Assembly: GCA_050949745.1 (NCBI GenBank) | Contig: JBMNGF010000018.1 | Coordinates: 1-64,000 of the forward strand | Direction of reading: 5' to 3' | Source: Syntrophaceticus sp050949745 | GTDB taxonomy: Bacteria > Bacillota > DSM-12270 > Thermacetogeniales > Thermacetogeniaceae | DNA length: 64,000 bases | Shown here: positions 1 to 8,108 of the stretch, one piece after another | How positions within the stretch are numbered: position 1 is the first letter of the stretch | How the letters are laid out: each line of letters starts with the position of its first letter | Position numbers and translations under genes: made by a program | Notes under the pieces: generated by a model | Databases searched by the model: none | What the model was told of the DNA's origin: nothing | Seen by the model: the letters and a program-made list of their open reading frames with translations, nothing else

Positions 1-1
1 C

Positions 2-97
2 TGCGGTCACCTGGAAATAGGTAAAAAAGCTCCGGAGGTATGTCCGGTATGCAAATATTCCCAATCATTTTTTGAAGTGAGAAAGGAAAACTATTAA
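2..97 (+). CDS. Rubrerythrin, C-terminal fragment (runs off window start)
   Basis: The open frame from base 2 gives the last 31 residues of a protein, ending at TAA 95-97. It contains a rubredoxin-like CGH...CPVC knuckle followed by a tail ending in FFEVRKENY, which is the C-terminal domain of rubrerythrin. Rubrerythrins are cytoplasmic non-haem diiron proteins that reduce peroxide in anaerobes, with the C-terminal FeS4 site passing electrons to the diiron site. Only the end of this iron-binding module is visible here. The first CxxC and the diiron ferritin-like domain lie outside the window. A terminator-like hairpin follows about 70 bp downstream. Confidence 0.8.
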   Translation, partial: CGHLEIGKKAPEVCPVCKYSQSFFEVRKENY

Positions 98-167
98 TTA
101 AGGTGCCAGGTAACACCTGATTCTTGTCGAATACCAGCGAATGGGACAGCGTGATGTTTAAGATGAA

Positions 168-205
168 GAGAGCCCTGTGGATAAATCCAAGGGGTTCTCT
201 TTTCA
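168..205 (+). terminator. Rho-independent terminator after rubrerythrin
   Basis: An imperfect stem pairs AGAG-CCC (169-175) with GGGG-TTCTCT (191-200) and is followed by TTTTC. It lies between the rubrerythrin end and the convergent HAD gene, so it most likely ends the rubrerythrin transcript. Confidence 0.6.
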
Positions 206-246
206 TTTAGTGTTCCTAATTGGATGGTTTGCCTATAGTCTATATT

Positions 247-717
247 TCAAAAGCGCAGGGTGGCTTTTATTCTTATTTTATTTAACAGCAGATCGAGAGC
301 ATCGTGGATGTCTTTGACAACAATATCTGCATTATTTATTGCCTTGACAGATGCCCCTTCTTCTCCGATAACAATGATCCCTAAGGCGGCTTTTTTCATC
401 ATTAAACTGTCATTCACACCATTTCCGATGGCAGCTACATTTGCAGTTCCTAGTGAATCGATAAATTGTTCCTTTTCATGGCTGCCATTAGAACTGGTTA
501 AAACCTTTATTTCACCTTTTATATTTGTGCACTTTTGACGGACTGTGCCAAAGGTGTCTGCTGTAATGATATAGATACTCAACACATCAGCCAGCTGGTT
601 CAACTTCTCTTCCACACCGTTGATTAACCTGCCGTCAAAGGCTATGGTGCCGTTGTAGTCAAGAACCAGGTGCTGCAAATTTAATTCTCCCACGCCTGGT
701 ATATCTATATTGATCAA
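247..717 (-). CDS. HAD-family phosphatase (soluble P-type ATPase-like)
   Basis: A 156-residue HAD hydrolase of the small cap-less 'soluble P-type ATPase' type. Motif I is DYNGT near residue 19 (nucleophile Asp, in the DxxGT form also used by P-type ATPases). Motif II is the Thr of IITAD near residue 52, and motif IV is GNGVND near residue 97. Members hydrolyse small phosphate esters, and the substrate cannot be told from sequence. The start is TTG at 717-715, preceded at 9 bases by AGGAG; no ATG fits. It is a single gene on the minus strand, with a promoter candidate about 90 bases upstream and a small GC hairpin in its leader (about 757-771). Confidence 0.8.
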   Translation of the reverse strand: MINIDIPGVGELNLQHLVLDYNGTIAFDGRLINGVEEKLNQLADVLSIYIITADTFGTVRQKCTNIKGEIKVLTSSNGSHEKEQFIDSLGTANVAAIGNGVNDSLMMKKAALGIIVIGEEGASVKAINNADIVVKDIHDALDLLLNKIRIKATLRF

Positions 718-807
718 ATAATATCACTCCTGCATTTGTCGAATCCCGCAGCCGCTAGCAGCGGTTATGTTGTAGGTTTGTTAACAATATAGATTTGCAT
801 TAACACT

Positions 808-835
808 ATTATACTGTATTTTATATCCTGTGCCA
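808..835 (-). promoter_or_regulatory. Candidate sigma-A promoter of the HAD gene
   Basis: On the minus strand a perfect TATAAT (808-813) lies 16 bases after TGGCAC (830-835). The spacing suits a housekeeping promoter, although the -35 is weak. It would give a leader of about 90 bases before the TTG start at 717. Confidence 0.4.
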
Positions 836-846
836 GCCATCAGAGT

Positions 847-1491
847 CTATCTCTCTTGATAACGGGAGGAGAATACACATCTTTTGTTATCTTCGCAGCA
901 GGCTGATGTGGGCGATACTGCCCGCAGGGATACACCATCTAATAACCAGACACTTCCATCGGTGCTGTTTTCAAAATAATCAAACCGGACTATAAGTTCT
1001 GATACATCACAAGGTACGGGTACATCAGTTGCTATCTCATGGAAGGTATAACCCCTGTTGGGATCGTGGTCTGGGCTGAATTTGAATATAGGGACAATTA
1101 TAAGATCTACATCATTGCCGAAATTATCCACATATAAAACCCTAGCGGTGAGGATGGGTATCGCTGCCGCTGTTGTGTTGCCCTTGATCAATAAATTTTC
1201 TGCAAAGCTCAGCTTATAGCTGCCGCCGGGAGTTACAATTACTGTTTGCTGCAGTGATACCGATTTATCTACTTCTGCAGCGCTGTCAAAACTTTGAAAC
1301 CTGGCCGCAGACAGCCCTTCGTAGGCAACAATAGTGACATTCGGGCTGTTATTTATTATGGCAAAATTCGCATTAACTTGCTTCCAGTACTGAAACGGGT
1401 AATCCGGTTCTCTACTGCGTATCTCAAATCCTCCGTTTTTGATCAGTTCCCCAGTTTCACAGCTGCACCTTGAGAATCCAATTCTCTGCAT
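847..1491 (-). CDS. NGGFE-domain protein (single domain, Cys-rich ends)
   Basis: A 214-residue protein with one copy of the domain shared by all four genes of this operon. It has a CSCETGELIKNGGFE opening near residue 9, a conserved LQQTVIVTPGGSYKLSFAE core, and an end at WLLDGVSL followed by a Cys-rich tail (SACCEDNKRC). The pattern is that of a jelly-roll, carbohydrate-binding-module-like fold (DUF642/CBM4_9-like or the NTTRR-F1 type found before collagen-like repeats), but I cannot assign a named family with certainty. There is no signal peptide. The ATG at 1491 lies 1 base past the TAA of the upstream gene, and its ribosome site AAGGGGGTGAG sits inside the end of that gene, so translation is coupled. 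It is the last gene of the operon. Confidence 0.65.
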   Translation of the reverse strand: MQRIGFSRCSCETGELIKNGGFEIRSREPDYPFQYWKQVNANFAIINNSPNVTIVAYEGLSAARFQSFDSAAEVDKSVSLQQTVIVTPGGSYKLSFAENLLIKGNTTAAAIPILTARVLYVDNFGNDVDLIIVPIFKFSPDHDPNRGYTFHEIATDVPVPCDVSELIVRFDYFENSTDGSVWLLDGVSLRAVSPTSACCEDNKRCVFSSRYQER

Positions 1492-1492
1492 A

Positions 1493-2785
1493 TTAACTCA
1501 CCCCCTTACAGCCCGGGGCCCAGGGTAAGGCGCGCAACTGCACTGCGTCCAGGATCCATTGGGTGTTTTCTAAATCCGTTACGGAAAAATCAAACTGTAC
1601 ATAGACGCTGGTCACATTACAAGGCACGGGGAGGTCAGCAATCCTTTTATGGAAGCTAAATCCTTTATCCTCGTCATTTTCACCGCCGATTTTTGCAATT
1701 GGAATATTTATTAGGTCAAACTCATTGCCGCTGTCATTAACCCAAAAGACTCTACCTATAAGCCGAGGGCTATCTCCGGCCGCCTCCCCCCGGTTGAGGA
1801 AGTTTTCAGCAAAGCTGAACTCCAATCTGCAGCCAGGTGTTACAGTTAGGATTTGGCGAAGGGAAACTGATTTAAATGTGGCAGATACGGTTTCTATGCT
1901 AACAAATAGTACTGAAAAAGTTCCCTCATATGCCGTACTGTAACCTAAAACACTTGCTAGGGTACCAGTCTCCGGTATTTGATGCCAATATAGAGACGGC
2001 GAACCTAAGCCTCCAGAAATATCTTCAAAACTACCATTTCTAACCAGGTTTCTCGTCTTGCAAATATCCCCTGAAGAAGCACATCCATCCCTGGAACAGG
2101 AGGATGTAGAGGACACAGTCCTCAGGCTCACACCGTCCAACAGCCAAATGGTGCCCCCCGTATCTCTTACCGAGAAATCAAACTGGACAGTAACTTTTGA
2201 CACATCACAGGGTATGGGTATATCAGCTGTTTTTTGATGGAAGTTATAACCCTTATCCACTAAATTTTCAAAAACGCCGCTTGTAGCAATCGGAATATTT
2301 ATAAGGTCAAATTGGCTGCCGGCACTATCGGTATGAAATACCCTCCCCACAAGGCTAGGAACAGAACCAACAGTACCAGCTAGTAAGTTTTCCGCAAAGC
2401 TTAACTGGTAGATGCAGCCTGGAGTCACAGTGACGTTTTGCTGAAGGGATATTGAGTGTTGTTCCAGATCAGATGGCTCGGTTATAAACCATGCTGATCT
2501 TACTCCCTCGTATTGTACAGGAACTGTATCTGTAGGTGCATGGCGTACAATTGTATTTGAAAGGCGATTCACCGCTCTCCAGTCTGCAAATGCCTGGGTA
2601 TTATCAGTGCTTAATATCTCGAACCCGCCATTTTTAATAAGCTCTTTAGTCTCACAGGGACAATCCGGTATATGGCAGCATTTTAGGCTGTTTATTTCTA
2701 TTTTCATATGGTTTTCCTTATTTACTGGACTGCTGTCCTGACAGGTCGGTTTGGGGTAGCGTTCATCCTGAATATTGTTTACCAA
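1493..2785 (-). CDS. NGGFE-domain protein with two tandem domains
   Basis: This gene carries two copies of the NGGFE domain, each about 190 residues, separated by a Cys-bearing linker (CSRDGCASSGDICKTRNL). Each copy runs from KNGGFE/RNGSFE to WLLDGVSLR/WILDAVQLR. The frame is open to a GTG at 2794, but AAGGAG touches that codon. TTG at 2785 has AAGGAG at 8 bases and is chosen here. ATG at 2710, with AAGGA upstream, would start the protein just before CCHIPDCPCETKEL and would resemble the N-terminus of the downstream paralogue, so it is a serious alternative. There is no signal peptide or membrane segment. It lies in an operon with three paralogues. Confidence 0.65.
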   Translation of the reverse strand: MVNNIQDERYPKPTCQDSSPVNKENHMKIEINSLKCCHIPDCPCETKELIKNGGFEILSTDNTQAFADWRAVNRLSNTIVRHAPTDTVPVQYEGVRSAWFITEPSDLEQHSISLQQNVTVTPGCIYQLSFAENLLAGTVGSVPSLVGRVFHTDSAGSQFDLINIPIATSGVFENLVDKGYNFHQKTADIPIPCDVSKVTVQFDFSVRDTGGTIWLLDGVSLRTVSSTSSCSRDGCASSGDICKTRNLVRNGSFEDISGGLGSPSLYWHQIPETGTLASVLGYSTAYEGTFSVLFVSIETVSATFKSVSLRQILTVTPGCRLEFSFAENFLNRGEAAGDSPRLIGRVFWVNDSGNEFDLINIPIAKIGGENDEDKGFSFHKRIADLPVPCNVTSVYVQFDFSVTDLENTQWILDAVQLRALPWAPGCKGVS

Positions 2786-2874
2786 ATTAGACACTCCTTT
2801 CTATTTCATAGTTGACCCCCTTACATGCATGAAACCTAAAGAGGGTCTTGTTGTCTACCGCTAATTAAAGTACA

Positions 2875-3528
2875 TTAGCAGCAGGCGGAAGTCCGTGATA
2901 CGGCCTGCAGCGATACGGCATCCAGGTTCCACACAGAGTTTGGGGTATCTATTATATAGAAGCTGAACTGTACAATAATTCCTGGCACATCACAGGGCAC
3001 AGGAAGGTCTGCTATCTGTTCGTGCAGGTTGTATTTATCGTCTACTGCCGTCTTTTGTATGGGGATATTTAAAAGCTCGTATTCATTTAAGTTTCTGTCT
3101 AGGTAAACAACTCTTGCTATAAGCAAATGAATTATACTATCCGTCTGGCCGAGGGTTACGAACCTTTCGGCAAACTTCAATCTATAAAGGCAGCCGGGTG
3201 TCACATTTACATATTGGCGGAGCACCAGGGTTGAAGGCACAGGGCCTGACGGCGAGCTGGTGCGAATGCTTGCCGCAGCGCAGCCTTTGTATACATTTTC
3301 AGTATCTCTGACCAACTCTATATCCGGTGTCCGGCTGTATACTGTCCAGCCAGCAAATACCTCCAAGGGGTCAAAGCCGGGGGTTTCGAATCCCCCGTTT
3401 TTGAGCAGCTCTCCTTTTTCACAAAAGCAAATTTTCGGAAGGCACTTCTTCTTGTCTTTGCGTGAAAGGTTTACATGTCCGTCTTTATTCTGGCACAGGG
3501 GCTTTTCTCCCGGAATTATTATCATCAT
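2875..3528 (-). CDS. NGGFE-domain protein (single domain)
   Basis: A 217-residue paralogue of its neighbours. A basic, Cys-containing N-terminal segment of about 40 residues precedes CFCEKGELLKNGGFE, the domain core contains LRQYVNVTPGCLYRLKFAE, and the protein ends VWNLDAVSLQ...SACC. ATG at 3528 has AAGGAG at 8 bases, and that site overlaps the stop codon of the upstream gene (3534-3536). The pairs of Cys at both ends suggest disulfide or metal cross-links. No enzyme motif is seen, so a structural or carbohydrate-binding role is only an inference. Confidence 0.65.
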   Translation of the reverse strand: MMIIIPGEKPLCQNKDGHVNLSRKDKKKCLPKICFCEKGELLKNGGFETPGFDPLEVFAGWTVYSRTPDIELVRDTENVYKGCAAASIRTSSPSGPVPSTLVLRQYVNVTPGCLYRLKFAERFVTLGQTDSIIHLLIARVVYLDRNLNEYELLNIPIQKTAVDDKYNLHEQIADLPVPCDVPGIIVQFSFYIIDTPNSVWNLDAVSLQAVSRTSACC

Positions 3529-3533
3529 ATCAA

Positions 3534-4166
3534 TTACTCCTTGCAGCAGCAGGCAGAAGTCCTGGATTGGGCGCGCAATGATACATCATCTAAATTCCAT
3601 ACAGTGCCTCCGCTGTCAGTTATAAAAAACTCAAACTGCACAATAATCCCGGACACATTGCAGGGCACCGGCACCCTGGCCGCCTTGCAGTGAAGGTTGT
3701 ATTTCCTGTCTATTTTAGATTTTTGTATAGGTATATTTAAAAGGTCGTATTCAAAGCCCTGGTATATATAAAAAATTCTTGCTACAAGGGTTGGCAGGTC
3801 AGTGCCGATATCACCCAAAGCCACAAGCCTTTCAGCAAATTTTAACCTATACAAACATCCCGGTGTCACAATAACATTTTGGCGCAGCTGTAAACGCCTT
3901 GAATCCGGGGTTGGTGTAGCAGTAGTTTGAATGTTTGCCGCGCTGTTTCCTTCATAAACGTTGTCAGTAGTCATGGACAGATTTATACCTTCAGAACTCA
4001 ATCCCAAACTCCAGTCGGAAAAGACCTGTCTGGGGTCAACGCCAGGGATCTCAAATCCACCATTTCTAATAAGCTCTCCTGTTTCACAAAAACAGCTTGG
4101 TGGCAGACATTTTTCTTTTGGGGAAGTTTCATAATCTTCTAAATTAAAGTTTGGCCTTTTATGCAT
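3534..4166 (-). CDS. NGGFE-domain protein (first gene of operon)
   Basis: A 210-residue paralogue of the three downstream genes. The N-terminal segment is followed by CLPPSCFCETGELIRNGGFE, the core LQLRQNVIVTPGCLYRLKFAE, then VWNLDDVSLR and a terminal CCC cluster. It is most similar to the next gene (2875-3528), so the pair looks like a recent duplication. ATG at 4166 is preceded at 9 bases by AAAGGAG. A promoter resembling mother-cell sporulation promoters lies just upstream (4189-4216). No signal peptide is present, which fits a protein assembled from the cytoplasm, as spore coat or exosporium proteins are. That role is inferred, not shown. Confidence 0.65.
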   Translation of the reverse strand: MHKRPNFNLEDYETSPKEKCLPPSCFCETGELIRNGGFEIPGVDPRQVFSDWSLGLSSEGINLSMTTDNVYEGNSAANIQTTATPTPDSRRLQLRQNVIVTPGCLYRLKFAERLVALGDIGTDLPTLVARIFYIYQGFEYDLLNIPIQKSKIDRKYNLHCKAARVPVPCNVSGIIVQFEFFITDSGGTVWNLDDVSLRAQSRTSACCCKE

Positions 4167-4188
4167 GTTGCATCACTCCTTTCTACTG

Positions 4189-4216
4189 TATTATATGCAG
4201 GATTAACCAATTGTGA
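4189..4216 (-). promoter_or_regulatory. Candidate sporulation (sigma-E/K-like) promoter of NGGFE operon
   Basis: On the minus strand CATATAATA (4189-4197) lies 15 bases after CAC (4213-4215). The -10 matches both the sigma-K form CATAnnnTA and, with one mismatch, the sigma-E form CATACA.T. It also contains TATAAT, so a sigma-A reading is possible, but there is no good TTGACA at 17 bases. Confidence 0.35.
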
Positions 4217-4548
4217 GATAAATTATCATTATTAGGTACCCGGGTGCCATACCCGACTTTTATGTTTGTCCAGCATCTCTGCTGAGCCGGCAGGTTTATA
4301 AGTTCTTGAAGAGGCCAAAAAAGTGTCCATCCTTTAAGGAATATGATGAGTAATGTGGTAAAATGGGGTGGGGTGAGCTGTTCCCTTAGTAATGAGAAGT
4401 GCAGCTTGGTGTTCTTACAATAGCTATATCTTAAATTCCGATCGTTTTGACATTCTGTATTATGGTGCAGCATTATACCAGAATGCAAGAATAGCACTCA
4501 TTAATTTGCAGAGAATGGTTGTTACTCCATTTTAGAAAGGCTGAAATA
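4217..4548. other. Intergenic region between divergent operon and zupT-like gene
   Basis: About 330 bases between the NGGFE operon promoter and the ZIP gene. A 104-codon open frame on the minus strand (4183-4497) has no ribosome site and no recognisable content, so I do not call it. Nothing else was recognised. Confidence 0.5.
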
Positions 4549-5357
4549 ATGGATTCAACAAATATTCTGTTTGCGATGATACTGACAACTCTAGCTGGAT
4601 TGTCAACAGGAATCGGTGGCTTATTTGTAATGTTTTTTAAGAAGATAAACATAAAGGCCGTATCGATCTCAATGGGCTTTTCAGCTGGTGTGATGATCTA
4701 CATTTCATTTGTGGAACTGCTCTCCGAATCGAGGGGGTTATTGATTTCCAGTCTGGGCGAAGGTATGGGAGCAGGGGTCAATGTAATATCTTTTTTTGGG
4801 GGATTTTATTAATTGCAGTTATCGATAAACTGATACCCTCTTATGAAAACCCTCATGAATCGACGCGTATCTCGGAAGAGATCGAAGATTGCAATATAGA
4901 ATGCGGTAAAAAGCTGCTCAGGACCGGTTTTATCACAGCTGTTGTTATTGCGATACATAATATCCCAGAGGGCATGGCAACATTCGTTTCCTCTGTACAA
5001 GAGCCATCATTAGGGATTGCCGTTGCCATTGCTATTGGTATCCATAACATCCCTGAAGGTATAGCTGTGGCAGTGCCTGTGTTCGCTGCAACTGGTGACA
5101 GAATGAAGGCCTTTGGATGGTCTTTGTTATCTGGTATAGGTGAGCCATTGGGAGCCATACTCGCTTATTTATTTTTCCTACCGATACTCAATGACACAGT
5201 CTTTGGAATATTATTTGCAGCGACAGCTGGGATCATGGTATTTATATCTTTGGATGAGCTTCTCCCCGCCGCAGAGGAATATGGGGAGCATCATCTTGCC
5301 ATATATGGGCTTATCGCTGGTATGGCCGTCATGGCGGTGGGTTTGCTGCTGCTATAG
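4549..5357 (+). pseudogene. zupT: ZIP-family metal (zinc) transporter, broken by -1 frameshift
   Basis: Two frames together encode one ZIP transporter. The first (from ATG 4549, with AGAAAGG 8 bases upstream) holds the first two membrane segments and ends at TAA near 4812. The second continues with LLIAVIDKLIP and contains the metal-site repeats HNIPEG(M/I)A in two adjacent helices, the hallmark of ZupT, which imports Zn2+ and other divalent metals. It ends at TAG 5355-5357. The frames are joined by a -1 shift at a T7G5 run (about 4790-4801). Everything else about the protein looks intact, so this is either a recent mutation, a sequencing error in the homopolymer, or (less likely) a programmed shift at T-TTT-TTT. 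Confidence 0.75.
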
Positions 5358-5368
5358 TGGCAAGGGGC

Positions 5369-5404
5369 GTGGCAAGGGGACCTTTCGTTTGCCACATTTT
5401 CTCG
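5369..5404 (+). terminator. Hairpin terminator after zupT-like gene
   Basis: GTGGCAA (5369-5375) pairs perfectly with TTGCCAC (5389-5395), followed by ATTTTC. The 11-base segment GTGGCAAGGGG occurs twice in a row here (5358 and 5369). Confidence 0.5.
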
Positions 5405-5486
5405 CCTTCACGCTTGCTAACGATATCCTGAAACTGGCAAGGCGATAGTAGGGATGATTATTTGTGCCATGACCATCCTGATACGA

Positions 5487-6647
5487 TTATAGAGGGAATA
5501 TGGTCAAAGTATAAAGCAGCCGGCCAAATACGGCGCCCTTTTTCATGCGGTCAGCTATACAAGAGGCAGTTTCGTAGCGGTCTCTCCCCTCAATGCGCTC
5601 TACAGTAAGGCCAAGGCGTTCAAGTTCTCTCTTGACATTATCGGAGATGGCGCCAGGTCCTCCCAAGAGGATAACCCTCTGTGCTTTCAGGCGTGTTATC
5701 TCTGCCGTGGTCGCCGGTATGGTGCTATTAGTATGGGTTAGGAGAATCGGTGCACCCAGTTGATAAGCAAGAGGCACCCCCGCTAGAGCATCAGCATAAT
5801 CATCGCCCCTTGCCAAAATCACAGTGTCGGCGGTCGTCCATCCATCCTGGCTCACCTTTACTGCGGTTTCGTATCGGTCGCCCCCTGCGATGCGCTTGAC
5901 GTTAGCATTGGTGGAAGGGACCCATTTTGCGTAAAGTGTCATATTACCAGTAACGACATCTGTCCTGAAATTCCAAGGGTTTATACATTCAGCTTCCGTA
6001 TACCAGCCACCGAATGCATATCCGGATCTAGTAGGTACTGTTGGAGCTGTTATTGTTGAATTTTGAGCGACGGATATACTTGATACACTTGAACCTCCCT
6101 GTGAGTTAAAATTAACAGTTGCGTAGCTAATGGAGGGTGTAAAATCGAGAACAATTCCATATGGTTCATTGACAAATATGTATTTGTATTTAGTCCCTTG
6201 ACATACAACTATATAATATGTGCCGGCAGGTATATCGGCGCTTAAATATCTAATAGTATCTGGATACGAACCAACTAGTATAGCTGCATGAATGATATTC
6301 CCTTGCGAATCCATTAAACCAATTATTAGCTGATCTTCCAAACCGCGTCCAAAGTAATCTCCTAACCAGCCACCACCTAATGTAACTTTACCACTGCTGT
6401 TAACAGTAAATCGATAATGATCAAGATCATAATAGTAATTAGTGATCGTCCCATAAATATAGTATCTATGTTCTCCATAATAATTGTTGCTCAGTACATT
6501 TGCTTGATTTATTGTATTATTTGGTTCTATTTCATATATATTTACAATAGGTTTTGCATCAGATGCTAAAGCCGGGGAAGCTAAAAAACCAACGCTTAAA
6601 ATTGTAATTGCTAAAAAACAAAAAACAATTTTAAACACACGTTTCAT
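5487..6647 (-). CDS. Secreted cell-wall-binding protein (PPC-like, InlB-type repeat, CWB2), C-terminally truncated
   Basis: A 386-residue exported protein. The signal peptide is MKRVFKIVFCFLA...SPALASDA (cleavage near residue 29). A beta-sandwich resembling pre-peptidase C-terminal domains follows (DLDHYRFTVN), then one Listeria-Bacteroides/InlB B-type repeat (GYAFGGWYTE...TLYAKW). Last come CWB2 cell-wall-binding repeats (RIAGGDRYETAVKVS, VILLGGPGAIS, RIEGRDRYETA). CWB2 domains normally come in threes and bind anionic wall polymers. Here the second unit is cut after RYETASCIADRMKKG and an unrelated tail of about 15 residues leads to the stop, so the gene is truncated. ATG 6647 is chosen over the longer frame because GGAGGTGA lies 5 bases upstream and the signal peptide begins there. 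Confidence 0.75.
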   Translation of the reverse strand: MKRVFKIVFCFLAITILSVGFLASPALASDAKPIVNIYEIEPNNTINQANVLSNNYYGEHRYYIYGTITNYYYDLDHYRFTVNSSGKVTLGGGWLGDYFGRGLEDQLIIGLMDSQGNIIHAAILVGSYPDTIRYLSADIPAGTYYIVVCQGTKYKYIFVNEPYGIVLDFTPSISYATVNFNSQGGSSVSSISVAQNSTITAPTVPTRSGYAFGGWYTEAECINPWNFRTDVVTGNMTLYAKWVPSTNANVKRIAGGDRYETAVKVSQDGWTTADTVILARGDDYADALAGVPLAYQLGAPILLTHTNSTIPATTAEITRLKAQRVILLGGPGAISDNVKRELERLGLTVERIEGRDRYETASCIADRMKKGAVFGRLLYTLTIFPL

Positions 6648-7058
6648 GATTCTCACCTCCTTTCTTTTAAGGTAGTTATTCGGAAATTCATGAGAATCTC
6701 CACACTGCTTTGCAGTTTGGAGCATCAATAAGAATCCTCCTATTGACAATGCTGCCTGTTCTCCATGAAATATATTAGCAAACTACTATGACAGCAGAGT
6801 GTCACGGCATGCCGGTTAGAAACACTTTTGTCTGTTTTTTAACCAAGTAGCGCAAATTATTGATTGTTATCCCTGTTTAGTAAACACCCGAATCACCGGC
6901 ACGTTTTTTATCGAAAAAACAGAATAATACCAGCCTAAGTCCGATTAAAATTCCGTTATTTCGGAAAAACCAGACGGAAAAATGTTAATAGGTTTCGTTC
7001 GGGTGCAAAACAAAGGAATCACCTGTTATTTGTCGAAATAGAAGTGGCACCCCTTTTA
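6648..7058. other. Intergenic region upstream of CWB2 gene
   Basis: About 410 AT-rich bases with the ribosome site of the CWB2 gene at the left. A short inverted repeat TTCCG...CGGAA occurs near 6952-6968. No coding frame or RNA gene was recognised, and the region ends inside the broken start of the DUF7309-like gene. Confidence 0.4.
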
Positions 7059-7061
7059 TGA

Positions 7062-7952
7062 GTATTATTTGGATTAGGGAATCACTTACTGGGTGAACAG
7101 TATGCCCTGGGAGCTTACCTCGGTCCTGAAGGATTGAAATCCATTTTGGATATGATGGAGGGCCCGGATAGTCACTCTACGGATTTGTTTTTTGTGCAGA
7201 AGTGTCTTATGGCCTCATTTGATAACCGCGAAGACCTGGAAAAAGAGGATAGGGCAGTGATCAAAGAGCTGGGGTTAAAATTCAGAGGGAAAAACCAGTG
7301 GCCACAGTTTCGCTCCTACGAACCTGGACTATACCCCTGGTTTATCGACGCCTGGGAATGCCGCTTTTTAACGATTGCTCTGCAGCAGGCCATTGAAGTT
7401 TCTCTGCGCTGCCGCAGCAGCAAGGCCATTTTAGTCTGTGATCAACCGAATGCCTTTCTTGTCCGCGTTCCCTCTCAGCAGGGGGAAATAATAACCTGGC
7501 TTGACCGGTATCTTGAGCCCGCCCCGGTCATTATGAAATATGTTGCTTTTGAAATCACCGATGAACTGCTCTTGAAAAAGATTTTGACTTCCGGGAAAAG
7601 AAAACAGGCTGTCTGGGAGGTGGACACCTTTTTCGCCCCCTTCCCTGTTCAGGAGAAAAAAGGTGAAAGGCCGTATTTCCCCAAGACGTTTCTCATCCTC
7701 GACAGCAAGACAGGCCTTATCCTGGGACATGAAATGGTAAAAGATATTTCAGAGGAAGGGTATCACTGCATTCAGTGCCTAACTGATTTGATGGTTGACT
7801 CAAAAATTCCCTCCCGGATTCTCGTTGAACGTGACGAAACCTATCACTTGATAAAAGATGTTTGTCATCAGTTGAATATTTCTTTGGAAAGAGTCGAGCA
7901 GTTGGCCACAATTCCCCATGTCAGAGAGGATATGTTCAGCAGGGACTGGTAA
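7062..7952 (+). pseudogene. DUF7309/DUF6930-like protein, 5' end missing
   Basis: The open frame begins right after TGA 7059-7061 with VLFGLGNHLLGEQYALGAYLG and runs to TAA at 7950-7952. In this family that segment is internal, preceded by about 50-60 residues that cannot be found upstream here. The first usable start is TTG at 7134, inside the conserved LGPEGL block and without a ribosome site. The remaining 290 residues look conserved, with an FPKTFLILDSKTGLILGHEM strand region and a C-terminal helix bundle. The function of the family is unknown to me. I call it 5'-truncated. A frameshift or a start outside my recognition cannot be excluded. Confidence 0.55.
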
Positions 7953-7970
7953 AGATGAGCATAAAACGAA

Positions 7971-7994
7971 ACCCACCTTGCAAACAGGGTGGGT
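7971..7994 (+). terminator. Hairpin downstream of DUF7309-like gene
   Basis: ACCCACC (7971-7977) pairs with GGTGGGT (7988-7994) around a 10-base loop. There is no proper T run, so termination is uncertain. Confidence 0.35.
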
Positions 7995-7995
7995 G

Positions 7996-8051
7996 TTCGG
8001 GTGGTAACCGATACCTTTGCGAGGGGATGGGCTTTTTCCCCCGAGCTTGCT
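7996..8051 (+). repeat. Dispersed repeat, copy A
   Basis: TCGGGTGGTAACCGATACC, a GCGAGG box, a short variable stretch, a T run and CCCCGAGCTTGCT. A second copy in the same orientation is at 15662-15713, with only scattered changes, and the right-hand part recurs inverted at 12613-12640. The function is unknown. The GGGTGGTAACCG box recalls the T-box core, but no stem I or specifier could be seen. Confidence 0.55.
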
Positions 8052-8108
8052 CCTCCCGTATAACCAGGGGAGGATAGCGAGTCGATTATTTTCTAGGCCA
8101 GCCGTTCT

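Noticed and set aside
4183..4497. 104-codon open frame on the minus strand
   Set aside because: No ribosome site and no protein-like conservation. It covers the promoter region of the NGGFE operon.
7996..8051. T-box riboswitch
   Set aside because: The GGGTGGTAACCG box is close to the T-box core, but there is no stem I, specifier loop or downstream aminoacyl-tRNA or amino-acid gene, and the same sequence recurs elsewhere.
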